A stretch of 64,000 bases of DNA from an uncultured Chthonomonas sp. (GCA_903885605.1 CAISJD010000207.1:37874-101873); one strand, 5' to 3'. Positions 18,685 through 26,846 are shown, numbered from the stretch's first letter. Made by a program: numbers and translations. The notes: generated by a model from the letters alone, not told the origin.

Positions 18685-19953
18685 CTACACCCACCACCAG
18701 GGCACGGCTCGCACTCCGGGCGCCACCGCGCACGGCGCATCGCAGGTGGCGACGAGGGTGCCGGGCACGTCCGGTTGGCCTGCCAGCGCCCGCCACTTCT
18801 GCAGCGCCGCCGCGTGGCTCGGCGTCACGGTGGAGGTGGCCTTGATCTCCATCGGATGGACCATGCCGTTCCACTCGACAAGTAGGTCCACCTCGAGGCC
18901 GTCGTGGGACCTCCAGAATGAGAGCGGCGGCGGCAGGCCCCGATGCCGGAAGAGCTTCACCCACTCGCTGACCACCGCCGACTCCATCAGCGGGCCGATG
19001 AGCGGGCCGCGCAGAAGCGGCTCCGGGCTGTGGAGGCCCAGCAGGAAAGTCACGAGCCCCGGATCGAGGAAGAAGAGCTTGGGGCTCTTGACCAGCCGCT
19101 TGCCGAAGTTGGCGTGGAACGGCGGCAGCAGGTAGATGACGCCTGCGGCCTCCAGCACCGACAGCCAGGAGCGCGCCGTCGGCGCCGCTACCCCTGCATC
19201 ACGCCCCAGGTCTGTGACGTTCAGCATCTGGGCATTGCGCGCCGCCGCGAGCCGCACGAACCGATCAAACGCGCTCAGGCTACCGACGTTCAGTACCTGC
19301 CGCACGTCCCGCTCGAGGTAGGTCTGGTAGTAACTCGCGTACCAGAGCTCACGATCGACTTCCGGGTTTGATCGCATCTCCGGGTAGGTCCCGCGCAGCA
19401 GCCAGTCGGCCGGCGTCGTTGGCGGCTTGGTTCCGTCATCGGCGGCCTGCAGCCGCATCAGGAGGTCATCCGGTCGGGGGCATGCCCGGTCGCTGCCGGT
19501 GATCTCCTCGGCGGCCAGCGGGAGCAACGAGAGCACGGCGGCACGGCCCGCCAGCGACTCGGTGACATTCTGCATCAGCGCGAACGACTGGGACCCGGTG
19601 AGGATCCACCGACCCGGCGCACGATCCGCGTCGACGGCGGCCTTGATGTAGGGCAGCAGTTCGGGCGCATACTGGATTTCGTCCAGGATCGCCGGCGGCG
19701 GGTTGTCGCGCAGGAAGCCCACCGGGTCGGCCAGCGCTCGCGCGCGTGTGTCCGGGTTCTCCATGGAGAGGTACCGGTGCGTGGCGGCCCACCCGTGGCG
19801 GAGCAGTGTGGTCTTGCCGGACTGACGCGGGCCGGTGACGACCGCCACCGGAAAGGTGCGCAGCGCCCTGCGTAGTGTGCCGTCGAGAGTGCGTGGGATC
19901 ATGGATGACATGATGGACTCATGCAGATCGAAAGTCAAGCCTTCGATTTGCAT
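18685..19953 (-). CDS. AAA_14/DUF4143 family ATPase
   Basis: A 422-residue cytoplasmic protein. The start at 19953 is chosen because AGGAG lies 8 nt before it; later ATGs at 19911 and 19902 lack one. Walker A is GPRQSGKTT (residues 41-49), a Walker B-like PAILDEIQ follows and then GRWILTGSQSFAL, all standard for the AAA_14 family. The C-terminal half is the DUF4143 domain, ending in a nuclease-like region (LEVDLLVEWNGMVHPMEIKATS) that retains a D...E.K pattern. These proteins are widespread and often exchanged between genomes; their substrate is unknown, with defence or mobile-element links proposed. It is divergent from the BlaI-like gene. Confidence 0.9.
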   Translation of the reverse strand: MQIEGLTFDLHESIMSSMIPRTLDGTLRRALRTFPVAVVTGPRQSGKTTLLRHGWAATHRYLSMENPDTRARALADPVGFLRDNPPPAILDEIQYAPELLPYIKAAVDADRAPGRWILTGSQSFALMQNVTESLAGRAAVLSLLPLAAEEITGSDRACPRPDDLLMRLQAADDGTKPPTTPADWLLRGTYPEMRSNPEVDRELWYASYYQTYLERDVRQVLNVGSLSAFDRFVRLAAARNAQMLNVTDLGRDAGVAAPTARSWLSVLEAAGVIYLLPPFHANFGKRLVKSPKLFFLDPGLVTFLLGLHSPEPLLRGPLIGPLMESAVVSEWVKLFRHRGLPPPLSFWRSHDGLEVDLLVEWNGMVHPMEIKATSTVTPSHAAALQKWRALAGQPDVPGTLVATCDAPCAVAPGVRAVPWWWV

Positions 19954-20053
19954 GTTACCGTCTCCTGACGCTCTTGACGCGGCCGGCAGGGCTGCCGCGA
20001 ATGGACGTACCGGGCAGCTCCGCCAAAGTGCTGGAAACACTGCACTGCAGGCC

Positions 20054-20081
20054 TTGACATCCCCGGCAGAGGTGCTAGAAA
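20054..20081 (+). promoter_or_regulatory. Probable promoter of the BlaI-like gene
   Basis: TTGACA (20054-20059), 16-nt spacer, TAGAAA (20076-20081). The -35 box is perfect and the -10 box matches 4/6; the ATG follows 57 nt downstream. No clear BlaI dyad is seen. Confidence 0.45.
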
Positions 20082-20137
20082 ACCAGCGTGTCGACCCGAG
20101 ACCCTTGTGGCGGTCGGGCCTTCTCTGGAGGCGGCAC

Positions 20138-20434
20138 ATGCCGAATGGGGCGGTGCGCGGGCTCAGCCGGCGCGAACGGCAGATCATGGATATCGTCTTC
20201 GCCAGGGGCTCGGCCACGGCCGGCGAGGTGCTGGAGGCCCTGCCGGACCCGCCCAGCTACTCGGCGGTGCGGGCGCTCCTCCGCGTGCTGGAGGAGAAGG
20301 GCCGGCTCACGCACCGGCGCGACGGCGCGCGGTACGTCTACAGCGCCACCGAACCTCACGGCGTGGCCGCCCCCGACGGCCCGGAGCCGGGAGCCGGCTA
20401 CCTGCTGCTGGTGACGCCCACCGTGGTGAAGTAG
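20138..20434 (+). CDS. Short BlaI/MecI-like winged-helix repressor
   Basis: A 98-residue cytoplasmic regulator. GGAGG stands 6 nt before the ATG. Residues about 8-75 are the BlaI/MecI/CopY winged helix: LSRRERQIMDIVFARGSATAGEVLEAL, SYSAVRALLRVLEEKGRLTHRRDGARYVYSA. Family members are usually 120-140 residues, the remainder forming the dimer interface and the site cut by the partner protease. Here that part is replaced by about 24 residues ending in YLLLVTPTVVK, so this is a short form or a truncated gene. No BlaR1/M56 membrane protease lies in the window, so signalling, if any, must differ from the beta-lactam system. A hairpin array begins 79 nt after its stop. Confidence 0.85.
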   Translation: MPNGAVRGLSRRERQIMDIVFARGSATAGEVLEALPDPPSYSAVRALLRVLEEKGRLTHRRDGARYVYSATEPHGVAAPDGPEPGAGYLLLVTPTVVK

Positions 20435-20513
20435 GCCCCACGGCGCGGACCGAGTGGCTGGGTTAGAGCGGCCTGACGGCTGACCAGATCCTGGATATCC
20501 GGCACGGAGCGTG

Positions 20514-20768
20514 TCAAGGGGATCACTTTCCTACGTCAGAGAAGTGATCCCCTTGACGGGCGAGGCTCAAGGGTATCACTTTCCTACGTCAGAGAAGTGA
20601 TCCCCTTGACGGACGAGGCTCAAGGGGATCACTTTCCTACGTCAGAGAAGTGATCCCCTTGACGGGCGAGGCTCAAGGGTATCACTTTCCTGTGGCAGAG
20701 AAGTGATCCCCTTGACGGGCGAGGCTCAAGGGTATCACTTTCCTACGTCAGAGAAGTGATCCCCTTGA
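20514..20768. repeat. Five tandem 43-nt palindromic hairpins, period exactly 53 bp
   Basis: Units: 20514-20556, 20567-20609, 20620-20662, 20673-20715, 20726-20768. Each has a 15-nt left arm (TCAAGGGGATCACTT), a 13-nt loop (TCCTACGTCAGAG) and a 15-nt right arm (AAGTGATCCCCTTGA). Linkers are 10 bp, CGGGCGAGGC, with one variant (CGGACGAGGC, 20610-20619). Units 2, 4 and 5 carry T for G at the eighth base of the left arm, giving one mismatch; unit 4 has a changed loop (TCCTGTGGCAGAG). The period is not a multiple of three and no reading frame survives. The unit spans less GC-rich DNA than its surroundings. It could be a REP/BIME-like element, ends of a lost insertion sequence, or an array of protein sites. 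Confidence 0.95.
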
Positions 20769-20814
20769 GCAGGGCTGGACCCCAGACTGAGACACCGCGC
20801 ACAGCCCCAGCCGC

Positions 20815-20861
20815 TGGTTGAGTAGGTCCGCGCCGCCTTTGCGCGGGCCGTATCGAAACCA
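20815..20861. repeat. REP-like imperfect palindrome (GGTTGAGTAG ... CGTATCGAAACC)
   Basis: The outer parts TGGTTGAGTAG and CGTATCGAAACCA surround a perfect CCGCGC/GCGCGG core (core arms about 20828-20833 and 20841-20846). This arrangement resembles a dispersed intergenic repeat I recall from actinobacterial genomes. That resemblance is from memory and needs a search. Confidence 0.5.
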
Positions 20862-20963
20862 CCGGCGCGCCCTCGCCACGGCTGGTGCGGAGCGGCGGCC
20901 CGCCGTGGTCTCGGTACACGGGCCGCATCGACTTCCTGCAGGCCCGCTACCACAACTAGCGGA

Positions 20964-22787
20964 CTACTTGCCGGCGTCGCCGATCACACCGTGGTACCGG
21001 CCCAACCAGTACGGCAGCAGCCAGAAGGTGCCCTCGGTCTCGGCGGTGCCGTTGCCGCCCTCGTCCAGCACGTAGGGGTTCGAGTTCCAGCGTGTGGCGC
21101 GGCGCTCGTTGTTCGGCAGCACCCGCGTCGCCTCGGCCCGCTCGAAGCGGTCGGGCGGACCGGCAATGGTGATGTCGGCGCGGTGGCTGCTCTTCGTTCC
21201 CCACTCAATGAGGTCCAGCGGGCAGTTGCGGAGCCACTCTACACCGTCCTCCACGCCGCAGGGCTGGTCTGTGACGGCGGCATACATGAAGTTATAAAAG
21301 GGCGAACCCTCCGGCTGCAGGATGCGCTGGGTCCGCTCCAGGCTCATGAGGTAGATGCGTCGCAGGGCCGGGTCCTTCTCAAGCATCAGGAGCGGGTAGT
21401 AGGCGCACCAGGCCAGTTCATCATCCGAGTGGTTGTTGGAGAGGGGCGGCAGGGTCTTCTGGTCTACCGTGTTCAGGGCGTAGTGGTGCTTGCGGATCAT
21501 CTCCTGGTAGGCATCCTTGAAGCGCTGGTCGCCGCAGATGTGCGAGGCCACCTTCAGGTAGCAGAGCAACTCCAGCGAGTTGAGGCCGTGCTCCTCGATC
21601 CAGCGCGGGTTGTCGTTGATCTCCTTCGGGTTCCAGACGCCCCACGTGGTGTGCTTGCCGCTGGGACCTATCAGGTACCAGTCGTGGTCCATCAGGTAGT
21701 TCGTAGTGGCGCGGATGTAGCCGGCGATGCGCTTCTTCTCGGCGGCCGTGGCCACCAGCTCATGGTAGATGTAGAAGGCCATGTAGTGGCCGTCCACCTC
21801 ATCGGACGAGGTGTCGTCCTTCCAGTGGTAGTCCGGGTACTTCGGGTTGACGTAGCCCCAGTTGGGGTCGTTGGGGTCGCGGCCGTCGATGTCCTCATCG
21901 TTGCGCTTCACGGCGCGGGCCATGAAACCGGGAATGCCGGTGACGTCATGGAGGAAGAACATGGCCTCGGCGCTCTTACGGGCCAGCGCGCGGGCCTCGG
22001 GCGAGCGGGTGGCTGCATAGCGGAAGCTGGCGGCGGCGACGTAGAGCGAGGTCCACAGGCCATCGTTGTCGGTGGCGTCGAACCGGAACGAGGTGACATC
22101 GCCGGGCCGCGTCAGCCGGCCGTCGGCCACGTAGCCGCGGCGGTTGTGGCGCGCCACGGTGGTCTCGTAGTAGGCGGCCTTCTCGGCCATGGTCGACTTG
22201 CGGAAGGCGATCTGCGCCACACCGGTGGCGGTCTGCACCCATGCGTCGCAGGGGGCGCCGGGCTGTGCGGGAGGCGCCAGGGAGATGGCCTTCACGTCAT
22301 CGTCGCAGAGCCAGCGGCGGCTTGCGTAGTAGCGCCACTTGCCGCCCAGCAGCCGCTCCGCGCCGGCGGAGGTGCCTGCCCAGACGGAGCCGTCGGCTCC
22401 AAAGGCGATCTGCCGCACATCCAGCACGGGAAGCCCGGCCGCGCCGTTGATCACCTGCCAGGCCCCGGCGCCGTAGACGGCGATGCCGGCGTCGGTACCC
22501 ACCCAGATGTGCCCAGCCGCGTCGGCCGCGGAGCAGTTGATGCGGGCCCCGATCGGCGGCTTGACCCCGGCCGGAAGCGACACCGCGGCTGCGGTCACAT
22601 CCAGCGGCGCGCCGGCCTTGGCGGCGGCGGCGCTGCCTTGCGCCGGATCGTACTTGCGGCTGGAGTCCTGGTAGAAGGGTCCGATCTTGTAGACGTTGGT
22701 CACGCGCCGGGGCTGCGCCATGGCGCCGCAGGCCGCGGAGGCCAACGTGAGCGCCAGTACCAGGCCGGCAGGATCGCTAAGGGACAT
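20964..22787 (-). CDS. Secreted protein with two-component-type propeller repeats and an alpha/alpha toroid
   Basis: A 607-residue exported protein. The start at 22787 is preceded by GAGGTG at 8 nt and a signal peptide ends near GAMAQ (about residue 25). Residues about 60-190 hold propeller blades of the Reg_prop type (GHIWVGTDAGIAVYGAGAW, GSVWAGTSAGAERLLGGKW). From about 195 onward the chain is alpha-helical and rich in Trp, Tyr and His (TTVARHNRRGYVADGRLT, WTSLYVAAASFRYAATRSPEA, DEVDGHYMAFYIYHEL, WIEEHGLNSLELLCYLKVA), like an alpha/alpha toroid. I do not recognise a named enzyme family. The pattern suggests extracellular carbohydrate binding or hydrolysis and recalls the propeller/six-hairpin gene at 15.7-18.6 kb. 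It probably follows the CocE-like gene in one transcript. Confidence 0.6.
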   Translation of the reverse strand: MSLSDPAGLVLALTLASAACGAMAQPRRVTNVYKIGPFYQDSSRKYDPAQGSAAAAKAGAPLDVTAAAVSLPAGVKPPIGARINCSAADAAGHIWVGTDAGIAVYGAGAWQVINGAAGLPVLDVRQIAFGADGSVWAGTSAGAERLLGGKWRYYASRRWLCDDDVKAISLAPPAQPGAPCDAWVQTATGVAQIAFRKSTMAEKAAYYETTVARHNRRGYVADGRLTRPGDVTSFRFDATDNDGLWTSLYVAAASFRYAATRSPEARALARKSAEAMFFLHDVTGIPGFMARAVKRNDEDIDGRDPNDPNWGYVNPKYPDYHWKDDTSSDEVDGHYMAFYIYHELVATAAEKKRIAGYIRATTNYLMDHDWYLIGPSGKHTTWGVWNPKEINDNPRWIEEHGLNSLELLCYLKVASHICGDQRFKDAYQEMIRKHHYALNTVDQKTLPPLSNNHSDDELAWCAYYPLLMLEKDPALRRIYLMSLERTQRILQPEGSPFYNFMYAAVTDQPCGVEDGVEWLRNCPLDLIEWGTKSSHRADITIAGPPDRFERAEATRVLPNNERRATRWNSNPYVLDEGGNGTAETEGTFWLLPYWLGRYHGVIGDAGK

Positions 22788-22874
22788 CAGGGTCTCACCT
22801 CTAAGTGGGATTGGGTCGCGAACGGGCGGAACCATACACTGCTGTACGGACGCGCGACCCGAACCGCACCGGCG

Positions 22875-24716
22875 TCACAGTACGCCCACATGCACGGACG
22901 ACGGCCGATCGGACGTATGGTACACACGGATCGTGGCCTTCTTGAAGTCCTCGGAACGGGCCTTGTGGATGTCTACGAACGTCTGCGGGTTCCGGTCCAC
23001 CAGCGGGAACCAGCTGGACTGCACCTGGACCATGATGCGGTGCCCTGGCTGGAACGTATGGAGCAGGTCGGGCATCTCGAACTTCAGGCGGGTCACCTCG
23101 TTGGGCTTCATCGGCTCGGGCTTCGAGTAGCTGTTTCGGAAGCGGGCTCGGAAGACGTCGCCGCGGAGCAGGTTCTGGTAGCCGTCGGCGCCCTCTTCGG
23201 GCAGCACGTCAATCACCTTGACGACGAAGTCGGCGTCGGTGCCGCTGACACTGACGTAGAGGTCGGCGGTGAGCGGGCCGGCGATAGTGAGCGGTCGCGT
23301 GAGCGGCTCGGAGCGGTAGGTCAGGACATCCTTGCGCGAGGCCGCGAAGCCCTGGTCGTCCACCATGTACTCGCGGGTGCGGCTGGTGATGCGGCCGGCC
23401 TGGTGGGGCACCGGCACGGCGGGATCGCTGACGTACTCGTCGAACTCGCTGCCCGATGCGGCCGGCCCGTCGCCCACGCCCAGCGCTCCGCCGGGCAGCA
23501 GGCGTAGCGGCGTCTCCCTCAGGTTGGCGGGCGGCCACTGGCGGAACTCGCGCCACCGGTTCGCACCAGTTTCAAACACAACGGCGGCGGGCATCTCCGG
23601 CCGGCCGGAGCCGCGGAGGCAGGCGTCCAGGAAGGGGAACTCTATCTTCTCCTGGTAGTAGGTCGACGTGTCGATCCCGAACCGCATTCCGCCGAACGTG
23701 GAGCCTCCGCCGTCGGCCCACATGCCGTGGTACCAGGGGCCCATGCAGAGGGTGGAGGCATAGGCCGGGTTCTGGGTGACGGTGGCCCGAGCAGTCTTCA
23801 GTGCGCCCCAGCAGTCCTCGGCGTCGAACCAGCCGCCCACTACCAGCGTGGGGCAGGTCACCTTCTGCATGGCCTTGGGCAGGCTGCGAACCTGCCAGTA
23901 GCCGTCGTAGTTGGGGTGCTCCATGACGTCCTTCCAGACGCCGTCGGTGCCGGGAAAGTACTTCTCGGTGATGCCCGCCAGTGTGCCGTTCTGCAGGAAG
24001 AAGGAGTACGCGTCGCCGCCGAAATCGATCGCCGGGGCGGCCGGGCGTGCGGGATCGGGCGTCTCGCCGAAGCGGGCGAAACTGACGGCGTCCATGAGGA
24101 AGAGGGCCCCATGGTGGTGGAAGTCGTCACCAAGGAACCAGTCCGAAACCGGAGCCTGGGGCGACGAGACGCGCAGGGCCGGGTGGCCCCGCACGGCGCC
24201 GAGGGCAGCGTAGTAGCCCGGGTACGAGATGCCCCAGAGCCCCACGCGGCCGTTGTTGTCCGGCACGTGCTTCACAAGGTAGTCGACGGTGTCCCAGGTA
24301 TCGGTGCTCTCATCGGCATCCTGCGGTCCCGGCGAGCCGCCCAGCAGCGGTCGGATGTTCTCGAACTTGCCCTCGGACTGGCCCTTGCCACGCACGTCCT
24401 GGTAGGCGAAGATGTAGCCGTTCTCCACGAAGCGCGAGGAGCCGCTGTGCCCCTGCCGCATCTCGTTCGGGCCGTAGGGGCCCGCCCCGTACGGGGTCCG
24501 CTCCATGAGGATCGGATGCGTTCCGGGCTTTGCCAGGGGCACGTAGACGGCGGTGTAGAGGCGCACGCCGTCGCGCATGGGGATGCGGTACTCGATCTTG
24601 CCGTAACCCGCCAGGCCGGCCGCGGAGGCGGGCGCCCAGGCCCCCAGGACCGGAAGCAGGACCGCAGAGGCCGCCAGCCGGAAGAGCGTACGCCTCTCGA
24701 ACAGGATTGGTGACAT
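22875..24716 (-). CDS. CocE/NonD family alpha/beta-hydrolase (X-Pro dipeptidyl-peptidase S15-like)
   Basis: A 613-residue exported serine hydrolase. A GGGGAGG lies 12 nt before the ATG, the only good in-frame start; the N-terminus looks like a signal peptide (hydrophobic residues 11-33). The S15 alpha/beta-hydrolase domain opens with IPMRDGVRLYTAVYVP, includes the oxyanion Tyr76 of MERTPYG, the nucleophile Ser164 in GISYPG, and a C-terminal jelly roll (VTRLKFEMPDLLHTFQPGHRIMVQVQSSWFPLVDRN). The family contains cocaine esterase, glutaryl-7-ACA acylase and peptidases, so the natural substrate (ester, amide or peptide) cannot be read from sequence. It lies between the FKBP gene and the propeller/toroid gene on the same strand. 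Confidence 0.9.
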   Translation of the reverse strand: MSPILFERRTLFRLAASAVLLPVLGAWAPASAAGLAGYGKIEYRIPMRDGVRLYTAVYVPLAKPGTHPILMERTPYGAGPYGPNEMRQGHSGSSRFVENGYIFAYQDVRGKGQSEGKFENIRPLLGGSPGPQDADESTDTWDTVDYLVKHVPDNNGRVGLWGISYPGYYAALGAVRGHPALRVSSPQAPVSDWFLGDDFHHHGALFLMDAVSFARFGETPDPARPAAPAIDFGGDAYSFFLQNGTLAGITEKYFPGTDGVWKDVMEHPNYDGYWQVRSLPKAMQKVTCPTLVVGGWFDAEDCWGALKTARATVTQNPAYASTLCMGPWYHGMWADGGGSTFGGMRFGIDTSTYYQEKIEFPFLDACLRGSGRPEMPAAVVFETGANRWREFRQWPPANLRETPLRLLPGGALGVGDGPAASGSEFDEYVSDPAVPVPHQAGRITSRTREYMVDDQGFAASRKDVLTYRSEPLTRPLTIAGPLTADLYVSVSGTDADFVVKVIDVLPEEGADGYQNLLRGDVFRARFRNSYSKPEPMKPNEVTRLKFEMPDLLHTFQPGHRIMVQVQSSWFPLVDRNPQTFVDIHKARSEDFKKATIRVYHTSDRPSSVHVGVL

Positions 24717-24757
24717 GCCTGCGCCGAACCTCCCCGGACTGTGCGTGCCCGATAGGG

Positions 24758-24810
24758 GTAGGGGCGGGTTTGAAACCCGCCCCTACGACGGGTTTGAAAC
24801 CCGCCCCTAC
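24758..24810. repeat. Dispersed palindromic repeat, one full and one partial copy
   Basis: The full copy (24758-24786) is a perfect inverted repeat: GTAGGGGCGGGTTT, a central G, then its exact reverse complement. A second copy lacking most of the left arm follows at 24790-24810. A degenerate relative lies at 41008-41033. It sits between the FKBP and CocE genes, where it would form a strong hairpin in the minus-strand transcript. Confidence 0.85.
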
Positions 24811-24852
24811 GACACGGATGTGCGCCGACCGGGCGCGCCGGAAACCCGCCGC

Positions 24853-25605
24853 CTACTTGATGGACAGGAGCTCCACCTCGAAGATGAGGGTGGTGTCAGG
24901 GCCGATCTGGCGGCCGGCGCCGCTGGGGCCGTAGGCCAGGTTGCCGGGGATGACGAGCTGCCACTTGGAGCCCACCGGCATCAGCTGCAGGGCCTCAGTC
25001 CAGCCCGGGATCACGCCGGTGACCTGGAAGGAGGCCGGCGTGCCGCGCTTGTAGGAGCTGTCGAACTCGGTACCGTCGATAAGGGTGCCGCGGTAGTTGC
25101 ACTCGACGGTGTCGGTGGCCGCGGGCTTCTTGCCGTCCCCGGCCTTCAGAATCTTGTACTGCAGGCCGCTGGGAAGGGTCACGACGCCCTCGGCGGTCTT
25201 ATTCTTGGCGAGGTAGGCCTCGCCCGCCGCCTTGTTCTTAGCGCCCACGGCAGCCATCTCCTTCATCTGCTTGCCCTGCATCTCGGCCTGCCACGCCATC
25301 ATCACGGCGTCGATCTGCTGCGACGTGAGCAGCGGCTTGGCGCCGGAGAGCGTATCGCGCAGGCCACGGACCACCGCCTCGACGTTGACCGCGATCTTCT
25401 GGCTCTTCAGGTTGCGCGCCACGCTGTAGCCGATGCCGTAGCTGACCTTGTCCATCTGCGTCTTCAGTTCCACGGACTTGGCTGCCTCCTTGGGCGTCGG
25501 GGCCTTGGGGGCCTTGGTAGCTTTGGGGGCCTGTCCCATTGCCGCGCACGCGGCCACGCCCAGCGCACCGGCCACGACAGCGGCCATCCAGATACGGTTC
25601 TTCAT
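24853..25605 (-). CDS. FKBP-type peptidyl-prolyl isomerase, Mip/FkpA-like lipoprotein
   Basis: A 250-residue envelope foldase. The start at 25605 follows AAGGGGA; the signal sequence ends in LGVAAC, which fits a lipobox (lipidated Cys20). After a Lys/Pro/Ala-rich linker, residues about 45-130 form the FKBP N-terminal dimerisation domain (KVSYGIGYSVARNLKS, LTSQQIDAVMMAWQAEMQGKQM). The FKBP catalytic domain (about 145-250) retains its usual blocks: LPSGLQYKILKAGDG, VECNYRGTLIDGTEFDSSY, VIPGWTEALQLMPVGSKWQLVIPGNLAYG, LIFEVELLSI. It should catalyse cis-trans isomerisation of Xaa-Pro bonds in periplasmic or outer-membrane proteins. A good promoter stands 80 nt upstream of the start. Confidence 0.94.
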   Translation of the reverse strand: MKNRIWMAAVVAGALGVAACAAMGQAPKATKAPKAPTPKEAAKSVELKTQMDKVSYGIGYSVARNLKSQKIAVNVEAVVRGLRDTLSGAKPLLTSQQIDAVMMAWQAEMQGKQMKEMAAVGAKNKAAGEAYLAKNKTAEGVVTLPSGLQYKILKAGDGKKPAATDTVECNYRGTLIDGTEFDSSYKRGTPASFQVTGVIPGWTEALQLMPVGSKWQLVIPGNLAYGPSGAGRQIGPDTTLIFEVELLSIK

Positions 25606-25692
25606 GCGTTCCCCTTCGTTGTGTGGCGCACCGTGCCGCCAGAGCGGCCGGGCAGGACGTACCCCATCGCATATCGCGCGGCGCCGGGCGTC

Positions 25693-25721
25693 ATTATGGG
25701 TGCCTGCGGCCAATCCGTCAA
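25693..25721 (-). promoter_or_regulatory. Sigma70-type promoter of the FKBP gene
   Basis: Minus strand: TTGACG (25721-25716), 17-nt spacer, CATAAT (25698-25693). It lies just past the stop of the ThuA-like gene, so the FKBP gene has its own start of transcription, near 25686. Confidence 0.65.
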
Positions 25722-25728
25722 GCGCAGG

Positions 25729-26727
25729 TCAGCGCGGAAGCTGGTCGGGCCGCAGTCCGGGCTTCCACTCCTCGTTCGCGCGGAACTTGAAGGACGTTGG
25801 TTTGTACTCGCCCACCAGGCTCACGTCGGCTTTGGCAGGGATCTTCCTCTCCAGCCCCACCGCCCAGTAGGCCGCGTTCACCAGCATGCACCGAACGCCT
25901 TCGCTGAGCAGGTCGGTAGAGGCGCCCATCGTCGTCGTGAAGACCCGCGCCGCCTTGCCCGCGCTACCCGTATAGGTGCGGGTCCAAGCCACAGGCATCA
26001 TGGGGTGGTTCTTCTCGTCCACTGCGGGCGACGCTGGATCGAGCGCGGCGGTCACCTCGCCCAGGAGGATAGGCGTGCTGTCGCCGGGCAGGGGCAGGTT
26101 GACCTGGTACACGTCCGTGGGCCCCCAGATCGAGCCCGGTGCGACGCCGCGAAGGATGGGGTGCGCCTCCTGGCCCGGGGCGATGACACCCCGGGTGCCC
26201 TGGACGCCGTGGATGCCGTGGTGGTTCACCCAGGTCTCGCCCAGCACGCGTCGGCCGAAGCCACCCTCCCAGCCCGGCTCCTTGCCGTTCCACGTGTACC
26301 GGGCATAGGCTCCGCCGGCGATGTTGAAGGCGTGCGTGGCGGTGCGAAGGCCGATGATGGGCCGGCCGCTCTCGATGTATTCGGCCAGATGCCGCATCTG
26401 GTCATCCGGCAGGTTGCGGAACCGCGTGAAGAGCACCAGCAGGTCGGCCTGCTTCAGGGCCTCCAGACCCGGGATGTTGTTCGTGACCGTGGGGCAGACG
26501 GCGCCGTCGGCCGGATCGACGGCAAACAGCACCGTGCAGGCGAAGCCCTGCCGGGCCAGTTGCCGGGCCAGTTGCGGAAGAGCCTCCTCGGAGCGGTACT
26601 CCTCGTCGCCGCTCACCAGCACCACGCGCTTGCCGGCGGCCGGCCCGCGGGCAGCGGGCACCGTGATCCAGGGGTCCGGCGCGGCCATCGTGGCGGCCGT
26701 CAGGAAGGGCAGGGCAAAACAGAACAT
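25729..26727 (-). CDS. Secreted ThuA-like domain protein
   Basis: A 332-residue protein. GAGGAGG at 9 nt fixes the ATG at 26727, which opens a short signal peptide (ending around TMAAP, residue 15). The body is a ThuA-like, class I glutamine amidotransferase-type fold: KRVVLVSGDEEYRSEEALPQLARQL, LLVLFTRFRNLPDDQMRHLAEYIESGRPIIGLRTATHAF, WVNHHGIHGVQGTRGVIA, VAWTRTYTGSAGKAARVFTTTMGA. In Planctomycetota and Armatimonadota such proteins commonly accompany sugar-degradation genes; the biochemical role is not established. The pattern HP(I)LRGV followed by a GPTDVY box is usual for the family. Confidence 0.88.
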   Translation of the reverse strand: MFCFALPFLTAATMAAPDPWITVPAARGPAAGKRVVLVSGDEEYRSEEALPQLARQLARQGFACTVLFAVDPADGAVCPTVTNNIPGLEALKQADLLVLFTRFRNLPDDQMRHLAEYIESGRPIIGLRTATHAFNIAGGAYARYTWNGKEPGWEGGFGRRVLGETWVNHHGIHGVQGTRGVIAPGQEAHPILRGVAPGSIWGPTDVYQVNLPLPGDSTPILLGEVTAALDPASPAVDEKNHPMMPVAWTRTYTGSAGKAARVFTTTMGASTDLLSEGVRCMLVNAAYWAVGLERKIPAKADVSLVGEYKPTSFKFRANEEWKPGLRPDQLPR

Positions 26728-26846
26728 GGTTCGGCGCCTCCTCGGTCGGGGTTGCGCGGAGCGACTCCGCACGCCGCTCAGTTGGCCGCGGCGCACCCGG
26801 ACTCCTGCCTGCCGCCGGCATCCAGGGCACGCCGGTGCGGACCGTC

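Larger units (their letters stand above)
20435..20963. other. 529-nt gene-free tract with repeat array and REP-like element
   Basis: Between convergent genes. It holds five tandem 43-nt hairpins (20514-20768), one long imperfect palindrome (20815-20861), and a coding-looking tail ending at a TAG at 20957-20959 that has no start. No supported gene was found. Confidence 0.6.

Noticed and set aside
20514..20768. The repeat array as a CRISPR locus
   Set aside because: Spacers would be unique and 25-40 nt; here the linkers are 10 bp and nearly identical, and the units are full palindromes. No cas gene is in the window.
20991..23507. An 838-codon plus-strand frame over two minus-strand genes
   Set aside because: No ribosome binding site or domain; the minus-strand genes have signal peptides and clear motifs.
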